The notes beneath the pieces were generated by a model, which was not told the DNA's origin, did no database searches, and saw only the letters and a list, made by a program, of their open reading frames with translations. DNA of 64,000 nt, taken from Adiantum capillus-veneris. Taxonomy: Eukaryota > Streptophyta > Polypodiopsida > Polypodiales > Pteridaceae. Location: the NCBI GenBank assembly GCA_014529385.2, contig CM043945.1, positions 145,499,741 through 145,563,740 on the forward strand, written 5' to 3'. Made by a program: the position numbers and the translations under genes. Shown piece by piece: positions 33,701 to 44,561 of this stretch (positions are counted from its first letter, which is position 1; each line of letters starts with the position of its first letter).

Positions 33701-34136
33701 GGCAGGTGACAAAGATACTCGAAGGAGCACTACTGGCTATGTGTTCACGGTTGGAGGCACAGCAGTAAGCTGGGCTTCAAAGCTGCAGAAAGTGGTTTCA
33801 CTTTCTACCACGGAAGCAGAGTATGTAGCAATGACGGAGGCAAGCAAAGAAATTCTGTGGCTTCACAGATTCTTAGAAGAGCTTGGATTCAAACAAGACA
33901 ATTGTGTCTTGTACAGTGATAGCCAAAGCGCTATCCATCTTGCGAAGAACTCAGCCTTTCATTCAAGGACAAAGCACATTGAGGTGAGATATCACTTCAT
34001 ACGCACTCTTTTGGAAGAGGGACAACTAAAGCTACGAAAGGTGCATACAAGTGAAAATCCTGCAGACATGTTTACAAAGGTGGTCAACAAGGAGAAGTTG
34101 AGCTTTTGCTCATCTTCAATCGGCATTCAAGGATAA
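30720..34136 (+). CDS. Copia-1 pol polyprotein (PR-IN-RT-RNase H)
   Basis: A 1138-codon uninterrupted frame. Approximate residues: zinc knuckle CWNCGKKGHVKKDC 79-92; protease DSG 136-138; pre-integrase zinc region from 265; integrase catalytic D326, D389, E425 with the expected 35-residue gap; RT 650-900 with YVDD 819-822; RNase H from about 985 with D991/D993, E1032/E1034 and D1067; HTKHIEVRYH near the end. All catalytic residues are present. One oddity is AFPHGDLEE where copia RTs nearly always have AFLHGDLEE. It needs fusion to gag for a start. Of all pol genes here this is the only one that could still be active apart from the shift at its beginning. Confidence 0.96.
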   Translation: MDSLVMAVSNSISSTNTLKFDDVVGVLLSEEMRRRSTRESSSAALSVETRGRLKERFKNQKGRDRSRRSKSRTKSVLECWNCGKKGHVKKDCWSKKKKETESQDNKPTSEANVAGKVEQDAPILSLDNVCNSWIVDSGASFHATPHKQHFQDYTKGNFGYVYLGDDEACEIVGKGTVSVKTANGNEWKLKDVRHVPSLRKNLISTGQLDDEGHNIAFGNKRWKISKGSLVVAKGEKVGTLYLCTVSTQPSACAATTEVDSAVWQYRLGHMSAKGMQILQTKKLLPGLKEVDLELCEDCVYGKQKRVKFQKSGNERKNKKLELVHSDVWGPASTPSLGGSLYYVTFIDDATRKTWVYVMKNKSDVFSIFQRWKAFVENETGTKVKCLRSDNGGEYCSQAFESFCARNGVQRQRTTPRTPQQNGISERMNRTLMERARSMRLHAGLPLELWAEAVSTSVYLINRSPSTALDGGVPEEAWTGKPVNYAFLKVFGCEAFMHIDRSLRSKLDAKSKKCFFIGYGEGDFGYRLWNPEDGKILRSRDVIFNEQNMYKDYLERKQTKETGDEYMELEDGEDSRTANGDNVQQRQPNEEPQPIPRRSTRASRPPERFVPSFNHLLISDSGEPESYEEAMQHESKEEWTKSMQVEMDSLHRNQTWELVELPKGKRALQNKWVYKLKEEEGGKKRYKSRLVVKGFSQKKGIDFNEIFSPVVKMNSIRLVLSLVAAHDLNLEQMDVNTAFPHGDLEEEIYMLQPKGYEVKGKEKMVCRLKKSLYGLKQASRQWYLNFDRWMLDHGFTRCNSDHCVYMENLGDGKFIILMLYVDDMLIASANMHDIKDLKEELSKSFSMKDLGAAKRILGMKISRDRMKKTIKLSQEDYIKKVLERFAMQNAKPVSTPLAGHFKLTKDMCPKTQEEIAYMSKVPYAAAVGSLMYAMVWTRPDIAHAVGVVSRFMENPSKEHWQAVKWILRYLKGTTTNALYFGGTDIFLEGHADADMAGDKDTRRSTTGYVFTVGGTAVSWASKLQKVVSLSTTEAEYVAMTEASKEILWLHRFLEELGFKQDNCVLYSDSQSAIHLAKNSAFHSRTKHIEVRYHFIRTLLEEGQLKLRKVHTSENPADMFTKVVNKEKLSFCSSSIGIQG

Positions 34137-34185
34137 GAAGCCAGAATGGAAAGCAGTCACAGGTTTGGTTTGGAGATCAGTCTCC

Positions 34186-34196
34186 AAGTGGGAGAT
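34186..34196 (+). promoter_or_regulatory. Copia-1 polypurine tract
   Basis: AAGTGGGAGAT directly before the 3' LTR. Confidence 0.85.
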
Positions 34197-34804
34197 TGTT
34201 AAGTATGGAGCCTGATTTACCCTTGTAATTTTCTGTGGTAAAAGCGCACATTTGCAAGGCCCCCATTATGAGGAGAAGCCATCGTGCATGAAGGAAAATC
34301 ACTCACCAGAAACCAAAATTTTTGCCGGAATATTCTTTTTCGCCGGAATATTATGGCCGGACGACGGCCGAAAAGTGGTCGGAAAAAAACCGGTCGGTTG
34401 GCCGGTGGCTGGTGGTCAATGGCCGATGGCCGGTGGTCGGAAGTCAATGGCCGGTGGCCGGTGGCCGAATTCAAAAGCGGACTTGTCTTCTCAAGGGAGG
34501 CCACACATGGGCGGATTGGAGGGTCCGATTTGGACTTATTCGCACAAGGGCGGCTACACATGGTTGTCTCTCATAAGAGAGGGCAGCCCTTTTGGCCTAT
34601 AAAAGGAGGCCATTTCTACACACATTTCATAGTGTGAAGTTGATGCAACAAGGTGAGTGTGAGGTGGTGAGAGTGAAGCAAAGCGGGAGCTCCATTAAGG
34701 GTATAATCCCTTTGTAAACTACTTCTTGTTTTGAAGTACTAAAGCCATTGAGTGGCTGCTTTCCCGTGGACGTAGCCCACATTGGGTGAACCACGTATAT
34801 CGTG

Positions 34805-34843
<39 letters not shown>

Positions 34844-34927
34844 CTATAATCTCGTGTATATAAATCTGTCTCTCTCCATTAAGTAATCTACTCAATTATC
34901 TATTTAGCTACGTCTTATTTCCTAACA
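34197..34927 (+). repeat. Copia-1 3' LTR
   Basis: 731 bases. It lacks the hairpin block of the 5' LTR, has more GGCCGGTGG-type units (34408-34467) and a longer CT run (34809-34841). Confidence 0.96.
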
Positions 34928-35280
34928 TCTTTTTCCTTCTTCTCCCTCTATGTGTGAACATCCATAAGGGGAGCTTAATAATGCATCCTCCCTTTTTCTT
35001 TTATATTACACCTTTGACTTCATTAAACTTCCCCCCCCTTCCTCGCTCAAAAACGGCTGAAAGCCTACCATCCCACCCCCCCCGCTTGCGCGTCCTCTCA
35101 AACCAGCCCATAGGGTGCATGAAAAGAAATCTCTCTCCCTCAACTCCCTCACCCTCCCCCATGCAGGCCCGAGCCCACCTCGCTCACGTTCTCACACACT
35201 CTCTCTCGCTCTCAGCTGCTCATGGATCCAGCCGATGAAGGCACAGTTAAGGAGCTCTCTCTCTCTCTCTCTTATCCAAC

Positions 35281-35320
<40 letters not shown>

Positions 35321-35466
35321 CACCCTCTCCCTCACCCCTCACCACCTCACCCATCTCCCTCACTCTCTCGTGCTGTACACAGCTGGTAGGCAGCCCATCT
35401 CTCAGCTCTCTCGCTCTCGCTCTTAGCACAAAGGCACGCAGCCAATCAACAAAGACACCCTTGCTA

Positions 35467-35534
<68 letters not shown>

Positions 35535-35567
35535 CACACAAACACATGCACACTCTCACCCTTGCTA

Positions 35568-35615
<48 letters not shown>

Positions 35616-35895
35616 CACACAAACACATGCACACAAACACATGCACACTCTCACCCCTCACACCCTCCTCAGCGTTGCCGCCGCTCCCTGCGCAGTAAGC
35701 CATATATATATATATATATATTGCACATAATTGATAATAAAAAAACCCCTCCTACTCCCGTTCCCACAAACTCATACAAACACCATATATTCACACACAC
35801 ATTCACCTGTATACATACACACAAAACCATACCTGCACACATACATGCACACACACGCATATACGCACTCACAACAAAAAAGAAGGAAAGGAAAC
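34928..35895. repeat. Microsatellite-rich repeat copy 2, right part
   Basis: Continues the repeat split by Copia-1 (matches 11146-12072). Contains a CT run (35253-35270), CA runs (35281-35318, 35467-35533, 35569-35613) and a short TA run (35701-35722). The CA block is duplicated with the unit CTCACCCTTGCTATCACACA, which copy 1 has once. Confidence 0.9.
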
Positions 35896-36623
35896 TATCG
35901 ACACCAACATAAAAAGGAAAGAAGGAGGCCAACTCGCATTTCACCAACATCAAAACAAGAAGTGGTGTCGAAGGCACGCCCCGACCAACACCAAAAGGAA
36001 GTAATTCAAGACATCTCAACTTCTCATGACAAAAACCGACTCCAGCAACACTAAAACCTCACACCGACCACCCAAACCATCGACAAAACCCTTGTAAATA
36101 CCCTAAGACCCCACTCTTCCCTAATAACCTAGTCATGGCTAGTGGATTGTAAAAAAATATACCCTATCTCTACCTTCTCTCTCTCTATCTCTCTCACACT
36201 AGAGAGGCATCTAGGCCCTCTACAGCAACCAGAGGTTATTTGCAATGACCAGTGGGTAAGGACCACTTCTCAAGCCTATATAAAGAGGCCTACGCTTAGC
36301 ACAAGAACAAGACACACAGGGAAGAGGAGACACCCAAGAGATAACACTCAAGTGTAGGAGGAGCATACTAGATCCATGCACTTTACATTGTAAGCACCAC
36401 TAAGCACGTAGTGCACCCATGCTTTAGAGCTAATGGCATCATGTTTTGTTGCAAGCTTTGGGCATTTTAGCATTGGCAACATCACCATTCCCCCCCATCA
36501 TTCACCACACCACGTCGAGTCACTAATCACGACCACTCTATGCACATGAAGTAGTCGCTATTCTTCTCCAAGCAACACGAGCACGCTTGGATTGAAGGCA
36601 TCGCTCCCAGTGTTGGTGATTGA
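35896..36623. other. Non-coding stretch with TATA-like site
   Basis: No coding sequence recognised. A CCTATATAAAGAGGCC element at 36278-36293, preceded by a CT run and followed by a short transcript-like region, resembles an LTR promoter. I cannot find matching LTR ends. Confidence 0.4.
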
Positions 36624-36771
36624 CGTCGTCGGTGGATGCATCGTCTTGCTATTTTTCCTCAACTAACCCTCCGGCTAACTCAAAACCTCGCCATGCACCA
36701 TATGGCACTTGTACTCCACTTTACATCCCTAATGCCAGTCGTCAAGACCATCATTTGTAAGTATCTCCATT
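36624..36771. repeat. Repeat R, copy 2 (interrupted by Gypsy-B)
   Basis: Matches 24551-24713 up to TCTCCATT, where the Gypsy-B 5' LTR begins. It marks the insertion point; the right half must lie beyond the window. Confidence 0.85.
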
Positions 36772-37687
36772 TGTTAGCAGCAAGCTAACGTTGACACCAT
36801 CTTCAGAGTTCTCCTTGTAAAAACAATTATTATTTTGATAAATCGGGAACATTGTAACTCCTGTTTTCTTGATAAACCTTGTAATTAATGAGCTGGGGCT
36901 ACAAGCTTCCAGATTGTATCAACCATTCAATTCCCAGCTTTGGTAGAACTCCAGATTATTACTTTTGACCACCCAAAAACCTTGGCTAAGGTATAAAAGC
37001 CAAATTTTGTAAGTTTTTTATAAGTTTTTAGATAAGAAATACACAACGTGAGCTAACGATGCTCACTTTTCTCCTTCTAGAAGTTCCTACTCCCTCCCCG
37101 GTTGTCACATTGCGAATGTGTTTGTTGCATTGCAACCGCAGGTAATAGCTCTACGCATTGACGTAAGCCATTCACAGTATTTCGTAGCTTTTGGTGTCGT
37201 CGACCCGCGGCCTACTTTCATCATAACTAGGAATTTACATGTTCAAATCAAAAACTAAGCATAGGCGGGGTATTGGGGCATCATTGCTAAGCATTAGATG
37301 CATTCTAGGTCGAAAACGACTAGGTCAAAAATCCATTGCTGTTAATAATCGCAATTTTGGAACTTGACTGAAAGTGGGGTTTGAGGCCATAGGCATGTAT
37401 GCTTTGGTCTTATAAACTTGTCCTAGAAGTTTTGTTACGTTTGGATGTCATTTGATGCTGTAAAGGATGTGATTTGCTTGTCGATGAGTGATTGGCTTTT
37501 GGTGATTTCAGTCACTTGAGTGTAGCTTGAGTTAGATTTGAGTTAGTTGTTTTTCAAGAGATTGACAACATCTTGTAGCCTCTATGCACTAGTCGAGTCA
37601 GCTTCGTCCCATGGTTTGACAAAATAATCGTGGTTCTCGCTAATACTGCAATAAGATAGGATGGTGAGGTTAGACATGCGTCCCACA
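36772..37687 (+). repeat. Gypsy-B 5' LTR
   Basis: 916 bases, TGTTAGCAGC...TCCCACA. Starts with an inverted repeat TGTTAGC...GCTAACG; TATA box TATAAAAG at 36992-36999. At 37341-37350 it carries one arm (GTTAATAATC) of the palindrome found in the leader. Confidence 0.93.
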
Positions 37688-37689
37688 TT

Positions 37690-37709
37690 TGGCGCCATTG
37701 TCGGGGATT
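37690..37709 (+). promoter_or_regulatory. Gypsy-B primer binding site
   Basis: TGGCGCCATTGTCGGGGATT two bases after the LTR, a form common in large plant gypsy elements. It would pair with a host tRNA ending ...GGCGCCA. Confidence 0.88.
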
Positions 37710-38384
37710 GAAGAGACCTAAACTAGGGAAAAACACGAGCGTCTTGTGTAATTGTCCTTTAACTTCCTCTAGGTTCTCTTAGAGTTCAAACTCTCTTTTA
37801 GAAACCGCATAGCTTAAGATTGTCGTCTTTTGCTGTGTAGAGGTAGCTTGGAAGTAATCGTACTTGCTGAGTACCTTTAGGATTGTAGGATTGTAGATTT
37901 AGATGAGGATTTGGAGAATGATTGGTAGACGAAACAAGTCTTAAGATCAAGACTCTGGAAAACATAAAAAACAAAAGAACACGAGTGTTTGTGGACACTT
38001 TCCACAACCCCATTGCATGAGAAGCTAGGAGTAGGGTAAGTAGGATCCGAGGTGAATTTCATAGCATTGCTCTCTCTGAAAGAATCAAGTGTGAGTTGTT
38101 ATGTAAGGTTGCAGAATTTCAGGTTTACGGCTAGAAATAGCACGAAAAGACTCGAATTCAGTCAATCCAATGGGGAAGTAAGCCTAAGAGTTGTTTGAAC
38201 TAGTGGGTAAGCTCAAGGACACTTCGAGGTAAAAATTTCAAGAAGTTGACCAAAACTCAGATTATTTACTTTTTCTTGACCTTTTAGGCCAAAATAAGTT
38301 TTGACTTGATTCATAGACTTAAAACACATCATAAAAGGACTGTCCTTGAGAAAATTTCAAAAAAGTGCTCATTTCAAGCCTCAA

Positions 38385-38406
38385 GTTAATAATCGTGATT
38401 ATTAAC
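38385..38406. repeat. Dyad palindrome 1
   Basis: Arms GTTAATAATC and GATTATTAAC, fully complementary, around a GT centre. Confidence 0.9.
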
Positions 38407-38732
38407 TTTTTACTCTAATTTGGCCAAGGCTCATAACATTGACTCATTGCATGTGTACAAACAAATTTTGTAAAGGCCCAAGAGATTTGGATCACTAAAC
38501 TGGCAAAAAACTCGGTGAAAACTAAAGCTTGTACTGACTTTTTGAATCTTGACTGTGAATAGAGGATGAATTGAATATGCTCAGTTTGATTCGTGTTATG
38601 GAATTGAAAATTGATTCGTGTATATGCTCAGTTGACCAAAAACTTGTAAAAACTTGATTCATAGGCTTATATTGAGGTGATAAACATGTGTATATGCTCA
38701 GTTGACCAAAAACTTGCAAAAATTTGACAAAA

Positions 38733-38754
38733 GTAAATAATCATGATTATTTAC
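38733..38754. repeat. Dyad palindrome 2
   Basis: Arms GTAAATAATC and GATTATTTAC around AT; a perfect 22-base palindrome. Confidence 0.95.
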
Positions 38755-39015
38755 ATCTGCCCTATTTTTGAAATTTTTTGACCAAGTTGGCATACCACTA
38801 GCTTTACCATGTTGTAATAAGTCCACAAACCAAAGTTGGATCACTGGGGTGAAAACTGTGGCAAAAATTGCAAAGTTAGTATGCGGACAGATAATTGATG
38901 ACCACTTGACCAAAAATTGTCCAAACTTGATGAAAATTGGCTAGTGATCTTAATATAAGGTGCTTAATAGATCTGTGTCAAAGTTGGGACAAAAATTTGT
39001 AAAAAAGTGTCAAAA

Positions 39016-39037
39016 GTAAATAATCACGATTATTTAC
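39016..39037. repeat. Dyad palindrome 3
   Basis: Same arms as palindrome 2 around AC. Flanked by CAAAA on the left and ATTTG on the right, which lengthen the stem. Confidence 0.95.
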
Positions 39038-39299
39038 ATTTGCTTCAAAACTTGGTGATTTTGCAAATTTGAGTATACCACAAGGTCAAACACATCAATT
39101 TGACCCCACAAATCAATTTTGGTGAAATTTGGACCACAAAAGTGAAACCTAAGCCAGATTCTTGAAATCAAAGTCTGTGGACACAGAACAGTGGGTAAAC
39201 TTGATCAAATGTTGTCCAAACTTGTTGAAACTTGCCCAAGGGCTTTAACAAGTTGTATACTTTCCAAACCAATCCAGAAAGTGTAAAAAAGTGACAAAA

Positions 39300-39321
39300 G
39301 TAAATAATTGCGATTATTTAC
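39300..39321. repeat. Dyad palindrome 4
   Basis: Arms GTAAATAATT and GATTATTTAC around GC, one mismatch. Confidence 0.92.
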
Positions 39322-39726
39322 TTCTGCTATCCAGAGACTTCAAATTTGACTTTTGGGCTTATACAGTGTTAGACCAACATAAAATAAGACCAATGGGAAA
39401 TTTTGGGTTCAATTGGATCAAAATTGATACAGATACACTCAGTTTACAGATTACAGATTAAACCTTTGATTTTGCTAAGCTGAATCTGAAAGTCAAAATT
39501 TCGACTTCCATAGCACGAATTGAAGTGAAACACAGAGACCAATCACTGGAGTTCTCAAGAGCTCTACTGTCCTTATAGAAAAATAGCTAACTTGACAAAC
39601 TTTGTACAGGAATCAGGTTGCAGACGAGGAATTAGTGGCTTGGTAGAAAGTTGCAATTGAATCAAGTTGAAATTGACGACAAGTCAATCTAAGGTGAGTA
39701 CTCTATCCAGGGCTTCATAAGTCTAT

Positions 39727-42123
39727 ATGAACCTTAGATCCGGTCGTGTAATAGGAAATCAAGGCCTATTTGGAGAAAACACCAATAGAGTATCCAATGA
39801 AGAAAGCGTAAATCAAGGCAATTCCTTGCACACAATTCCTGAAGAAGTTTCGGACACTTTTTCAAATTCAACATCCGAAATGTCTTCTTACTCGACTCAC
39901 TTGGAAACCGGAACGACAATGCGCTACAAGCATATACTCTCTTTTTACAAGACTAATCATCATGGAGCCCAGGTTTACTTGGATCTTAATGAAGAGTATG
40001 CTATTCACATTGATGATCATGGTATTGAGTTCGAAGAAGAAGTTAGGACCAATAAACAAGGAAAAATGTACATGGATCGAAACGGAACTCAATATGTATA
40101 GGTTGAAAATCCTGATATGGTAGACAAATGGGGCTTAGAAGTGAACACTATAATCCCGGATATGTCAAAAAAAGAAGGACCACCAACTTTGGAATTCGAG
40201 GGATACGATCAAGTAGACTTGAAGCCCTTGAAACGGCTTAGTACGGATAATCCTAGGATCGGAGTCTATTGTTGGGAAGATAGAAACATAAAAGATCTTT
40301 TGTGGACTTCTCATGCTAGACCAGGACAATTAACGGCCCTGAAGGTCATCTATATCTTCAAAAATCAAAGATAAGGGATCTACGGATCTACCAACTTACT
40401 TGTTTAGGGATTGTTATAACAACAATCTTGTTATAATGACTCATGAGGAGGTAGAACAAACCAAATACCAGGGGTATTCCATACGGGATTGGATATTGAG
40501 TCAAGGATCAGAAACCACTCCAAGAGACGAACATTGTGAGAGATCATCTGAGAGTAATGTGAAGAAACTAGAAACCACCTCATCACGTAGAAAAACGGGG
40601 GAGCCCAGGGTTACATGAGTCATTATTTTTGACAGACTAGTTTGAAGGACTCGGAATAGGACCAACTCCTAGAAGACCTGGAGTTGAACTGAATAGACGT
40701 GTCAGACGAGCTGATTTCCAAAAATGGGTCAAAAAATACAGTGGATCAGGAGATCCATATGACCACTTAGCAAGCTTCAAGCAAGTGCTAATAGCGAAGC
40801 GTATATTCGATTTCCATACTCAATTCGAAGGGTTTGGAATGACATTAGAAGGAAAAGCTTTGACATGGTTCCAAAACATTCCACCAAGGTCAATCATGGA
40901 TTTGAATACATTAGCTCAAGGATTTTTAGCTGCTTGTTGTAAAACGGGGATTAAACATAATATGATAGCTCAAATCTACAGCTTCAAACAGAAACATGGT
41001 GAGTCTGTTAGGGATTGTGCAACTCGAATGAAACAATACATTGCCAGATGCCCATAGATGGAGATACCTGCAGAGGAGCGACTTGTTTCATTGTTTTTGG
41101 AGGGACTGCTAAACAAAGAACTTCATGCTATACTCTATAGTAAAAAGCATACAACCCTAGAGGCGTGTGTGTCTCATGCTATCGACCTAGGAGACAATTG
41201 TGAGATCTTTAATGAAGAGGATGTCCCTAAGGATAACCAAAGCGAGAAGACTTCATCTACAAAACTAACACAAGTGGGAACGGTTGCCGCGGCACCACTC
41301 TCGGCCATAGAAGATATGCTAAAAAGGATGAATGACATGATGAACAATATGCAAAAAACATCTATGAGAGGACCAGGATAGGGGATATCCCCAGAAGGAC
41401 AACCAACTAGGCCACAAAAATGGTGTGCAATCGAGGGTAAATGGACCAACCACGAGACCCATGAGTGCTACTTCAGACCAAAGTATGATGGGAATGTTTA
41501 GTACGTGCCCATGAGGCCACAAGGACAACCCATGTATAGATATCAGCCTATTATGGCTCAAGTTCAAAGACCACCAATGGGTATGGAGAGACCTCAACCT
41601 GTGTTGGGACAACAACCTCCTTATCCAGGACATAATGTGGTTCCTGTAAAGTACATGAACTCAGAAGCAGTCATATATGAACAAGCATTAGTGCCTGTTA
41701 CACCCTATGCAGAGCCTAGTCCATCTACAGTAATGGTAGAGGGAGATTGGTAGTCCACACCCACCACCAATGGAGGAAACCATGACTTATGCTCCACCGG
41801 AGATCGCACCAATGTATTATGTAGCTAATCAAGGTGTCAGACCTCCCATGGGAAGACCCATGATGAAGCCCAGAACAGGAAACTGTCATAACTGTGGTGC
41901 TGAAGACCATTGGAAGAACGAATGTCCAAAGCCTGACAAAAACCTCAAACTGATTGAAGCCTATTGCATACAATATTGCAAAAAGGGAGGACACTTTTCG
42001 GCAGATTGTCCTAAGAATCCTTTGAACAAGGGAAAAACTGTAGTCAATGTAGTCCAAGTGATGCCTAGTAGCTCATTAGAGAGCGAACCGATTGTTTCAA
42101 TCAAGGTAATCACTAGAGCCTAG
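39727..42123 (+). pseudogene. Gypsy-B gag
   Basis: Opens at MNLRSGRVIG. The capsid-like region is at 40720-41230 (GFGMTLEGKALTWFQNIPP, IYSFKQKHGESVRDCATRMK, SLFLEGLLNKELHA). A proline/methionine-rich stretch follows, then two zinc knuckles: CHNCGAEDHWKNEC (41884-41925) and CIQYCKKGGHFSADC (41965-42009; CX3C spacing rather than CX2C). Stops at 40099, 40372, 41055, 41379, 41487 and 41751, with shifts near 40360 and 41760. It would form the particle and bind element RNA. Confidence 0.85.
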
Positions 42124-43182
42124 GCAAAGAAAAAGAAACACAATTCCTCTGATGATTCGGAGAACACGAAAGTTTCTTCTCAAAGAATCAAAAGGAGCAG
42201 AAGCAAAAGATATGAGATGAGAAAATAAAAACAACGGGTTGAAAACGAAGAGAAAGCAAAAATTCTAGCCCAGGACAAGTTGAAAGAAACTAGCAGTGAA
42301 TTCAAGGAAACAACCGTGAAATCTGGAGGATCCATTCTAGTTGATAAATTTTTTGAGCCTATCAATGCTGCCTTGGAAGCCTACCAAGCCGGACTAAAAG
42401 CAGGCCAAAACATGGAAAACAGAGGGAAAAACTATCCATCTCTAGACATGGAAGTGGCTAAGCTGGAAGCTTATCAAAATTTGGTAAGAATCACGCAGGA
42501 AATGCTGGATAAACAAAAACCCAAGCTTGAAAGTATTGCAAAACCGGAAGAGCTGGTGGTAGAAGAAACGAAAGCAAAATACGATGTGGTGGCAGAACCC
42601 CACCTTGAAACAAATGAACCAGAGCTCATGGTGCCGGATAGTGAAGATGCCTTAGACGGAATTCCATTCGTGGAGGAAGACTGGCCAAGACACTTATGGG
42701 AAAAGGTAAGGGAGATCAATGATGGGAGCCTAACTTTAAAGTCAGCTCCTATAGAGGAAGTCTGGTTGGATAACCTACCATTTGATATAAACATGGATAT
42801 ACAATCCTTATACAGGGATTGCGGGTCAGAGGCTTCAGGAATATCTAAACCAATGACATTAAAAACATTACCTTCTTACTTGGGAGATAAGGAAGATGAG
42901 TCTCTCATTTGCAAAATCACTCAAGTGAAAAGAGCCAAACAAACCCTCGAAGTAGACAACATTCATTCAATCATGTCTACACCTATCCAATTCACTCTTA
43001 CCTTGGGAGAACTGTTGAAACTCATGCCATACTTATGGAATGATTTACAGAAAACCCTAGAAAAGGTGGGGATAACATGGTTAACCTCTAAGAATCTGGG
43101 AAACTCAAAAAATGAAACGGAATACAAAGAGATACGATCAGTTCCTATGAGCAAGGTCGGAGAATACTATGAAGGGAAATAA
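42124..43182 (+). pseudogene. Gypsy-B gag-protease linker
   Basis: In frame with the zinc knuckles; the open part is 42280-43182 (300 codons). Highly charged and probably helical (EVAKLEAYQNLVRITQEMLD), without a recognised domain. A similar polar segment separates gag from protease in other large gypsy elements. It ends at TAA 43180. Confidence 0.7.
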
Positions 43183-43520
43183 GGAAACACTACCCTCCTA
43201 GTGAAATATAATGACATTGAAACCATGGCAATATTGGATAGTGGAGCTGGAATAGCCATAGCCACTAAAGCAGTTGGGAATCCTGGGGACAGCCAGCCAT
43301 TAGACAAACGCGAATGAAATTACAGTTGGCTGACGGACACATTGAAAGACCGCTAGGGCTACTAGAAAAAGTGATAGTCAACTCCTATGGAATTGAATAT
43401 CAACACACTTTTGCCATAGTAGACTTTGGGAAAAAACTCAACTATGAAATCATATTGGGAAGACCTTTCATGCGACAGGTACAACTTATCCAAGATTGGG
43501 GAAATGACTATCTGTACTAA
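43183..43520 (+). pseudogene. Gypsy-B protease (first)
   Basis: MAILDSGAGIAIATKAV gives the active-site Asp at 43237-43239, and NYEIILGRPFMRQVQLIQDW (about 43438-43497) the second half. A shift near 43300 separates them. It would cleave Gag-Pol. Confidence 0.85.
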
Positions 43521-44561
43521 AAGCAAGTGGGATCTATAACAAGGGTCAATATAAAGGACCACACCTATAGAGACGTCTTGAAAACACCCATCCAAGAGTT
43601 TGATTTAGTCTCTTTGGCTGAAACTAAACTTCCATCTTGGCTAAACAAAGACACTCCTATTTGGATGTGCGGAGCTTTAGAAAACTGAAGCTTAAGACGA
43701 GAGGAATGTATCCTAGAAAGGGATTGTATAGACAAAGCCTACATACCTGAACCCTTTCCAGAGAATTTTTTTGAGCCATTCGAGTGGACTAAAATCTTAG
43801 TGACAATGGATGTATGTGTGAATACGTCTATGCCTACTCAATTTTGCAATGAGGATGGTTACGACACAAGTCCCATCCAAATGATGTCAGTCCTTAACAT
43901 TGAAAATAAGGATGAGGAAACAAAGGACTCGATGAAAGCTCAAAAAGTCTTTTCTGACCTCTATTACGATGCAACTGATGAGTTGGATGAACACTCAGCT
44001 ACCTTCAAAGATTAGGGATCCGAAAAAGAACATACGAGAGCTCAACTACTCTTAAGGGGAAGGGAGGAAAAGTTTTTTGACTTTGCAAACCAGAAATCAG
44101 GAAGACAAAAATGGTATAGAAGAAAGAGGGACACTAAAATTGTGAAAGCACGACCTATGCCATCAGTCTCCAGTAAAACACAATTCCTGATGCAGATAGA
44201 TGCTAAAGATTGTGTCAAGGACAAAATAACTGGCAGATATCCTTCGAACGGAAACTCAAAAATGTCTCAGACATCGAGAAAAACAAGGAAGGGTACTCAA
44301 GGAGAACATTAGGATAAAAAACCACTCATGACCAGAGTCGAGCGGAAAAAGAAATATCAAGAGTTTAAAAAAGCTCTAAAGGAGATATACACCACCGAAA
44401 TGGAAACCACGGAAGAGGATACTAAGGATGTAATGCATGTTCCATCCCATTACAAAAAGTATACTCTCCAAGATTGGAAAATCATAATCGAACAACCTGT
44501 TAGGGAACTATGAAAACAAGGCGAGTCTTATGAAGGACCTAAAAATGCTAAAAGGGTAGAC
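43521..44561 (+). pseudogene. Gypsy-B protease-RT linker
   Basis: One frame with stops at 43518, 43686, 44013, 44310 and 44511. Contains WLNKDTPIWMCGALEN and a charged region before the RT. No known domain. Confidence 0.6.

Larger units (their letters stand above)
29433..34927 (+). mobile_element. Copia-1, nearly intact Ty1/copia element
   Basis: 5495 bases with both LTRs (29433-30182, 34197-34927) and a perfect TCTTT target duplication (29428-29432 and 34928-34932), inserted into the microsatellite-rich repeat. Primer site, gag, pol and polypurine tract are all present. The only coding lesion I find is a one-base shift between gag and pol near 30722. Gag and pol resemble the Tork/Tnt1-like branch (KFNG..Y..W start, YVDDMLIA), a lineage call from memory. 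Confidence 0.97.
37710..39726 (+). other. Gypsy-B leader with degenerate 284-base repeats
   Basis: 2 kb without a coding frame. From about 38240 it is built of degenerate units in which words such as GACCAAAAATTGTCCAAACTTG and GTG(T)CAAAAGTAAATAATC recur. The palindromic cores are at 38385-38406, 38733-38754, 39016-39037 and 39300-39321, with a half site at 38260-38269. The last three are 283 and 284 bases apart. Confidence 0.85.

Noticed and set aside
35115-35912. Open frames around the CA/GT runs, both strands
   Set aside because: Dinucleotide repeats translate into Thr-His or Val-Cys runs in several frames; no gene.
38385-39321. CRISPR-like array
   Set aside because: Repeats are 22-base palindromes about 284 bases apart with related, not unique, spacers, inside a plant retroelement.
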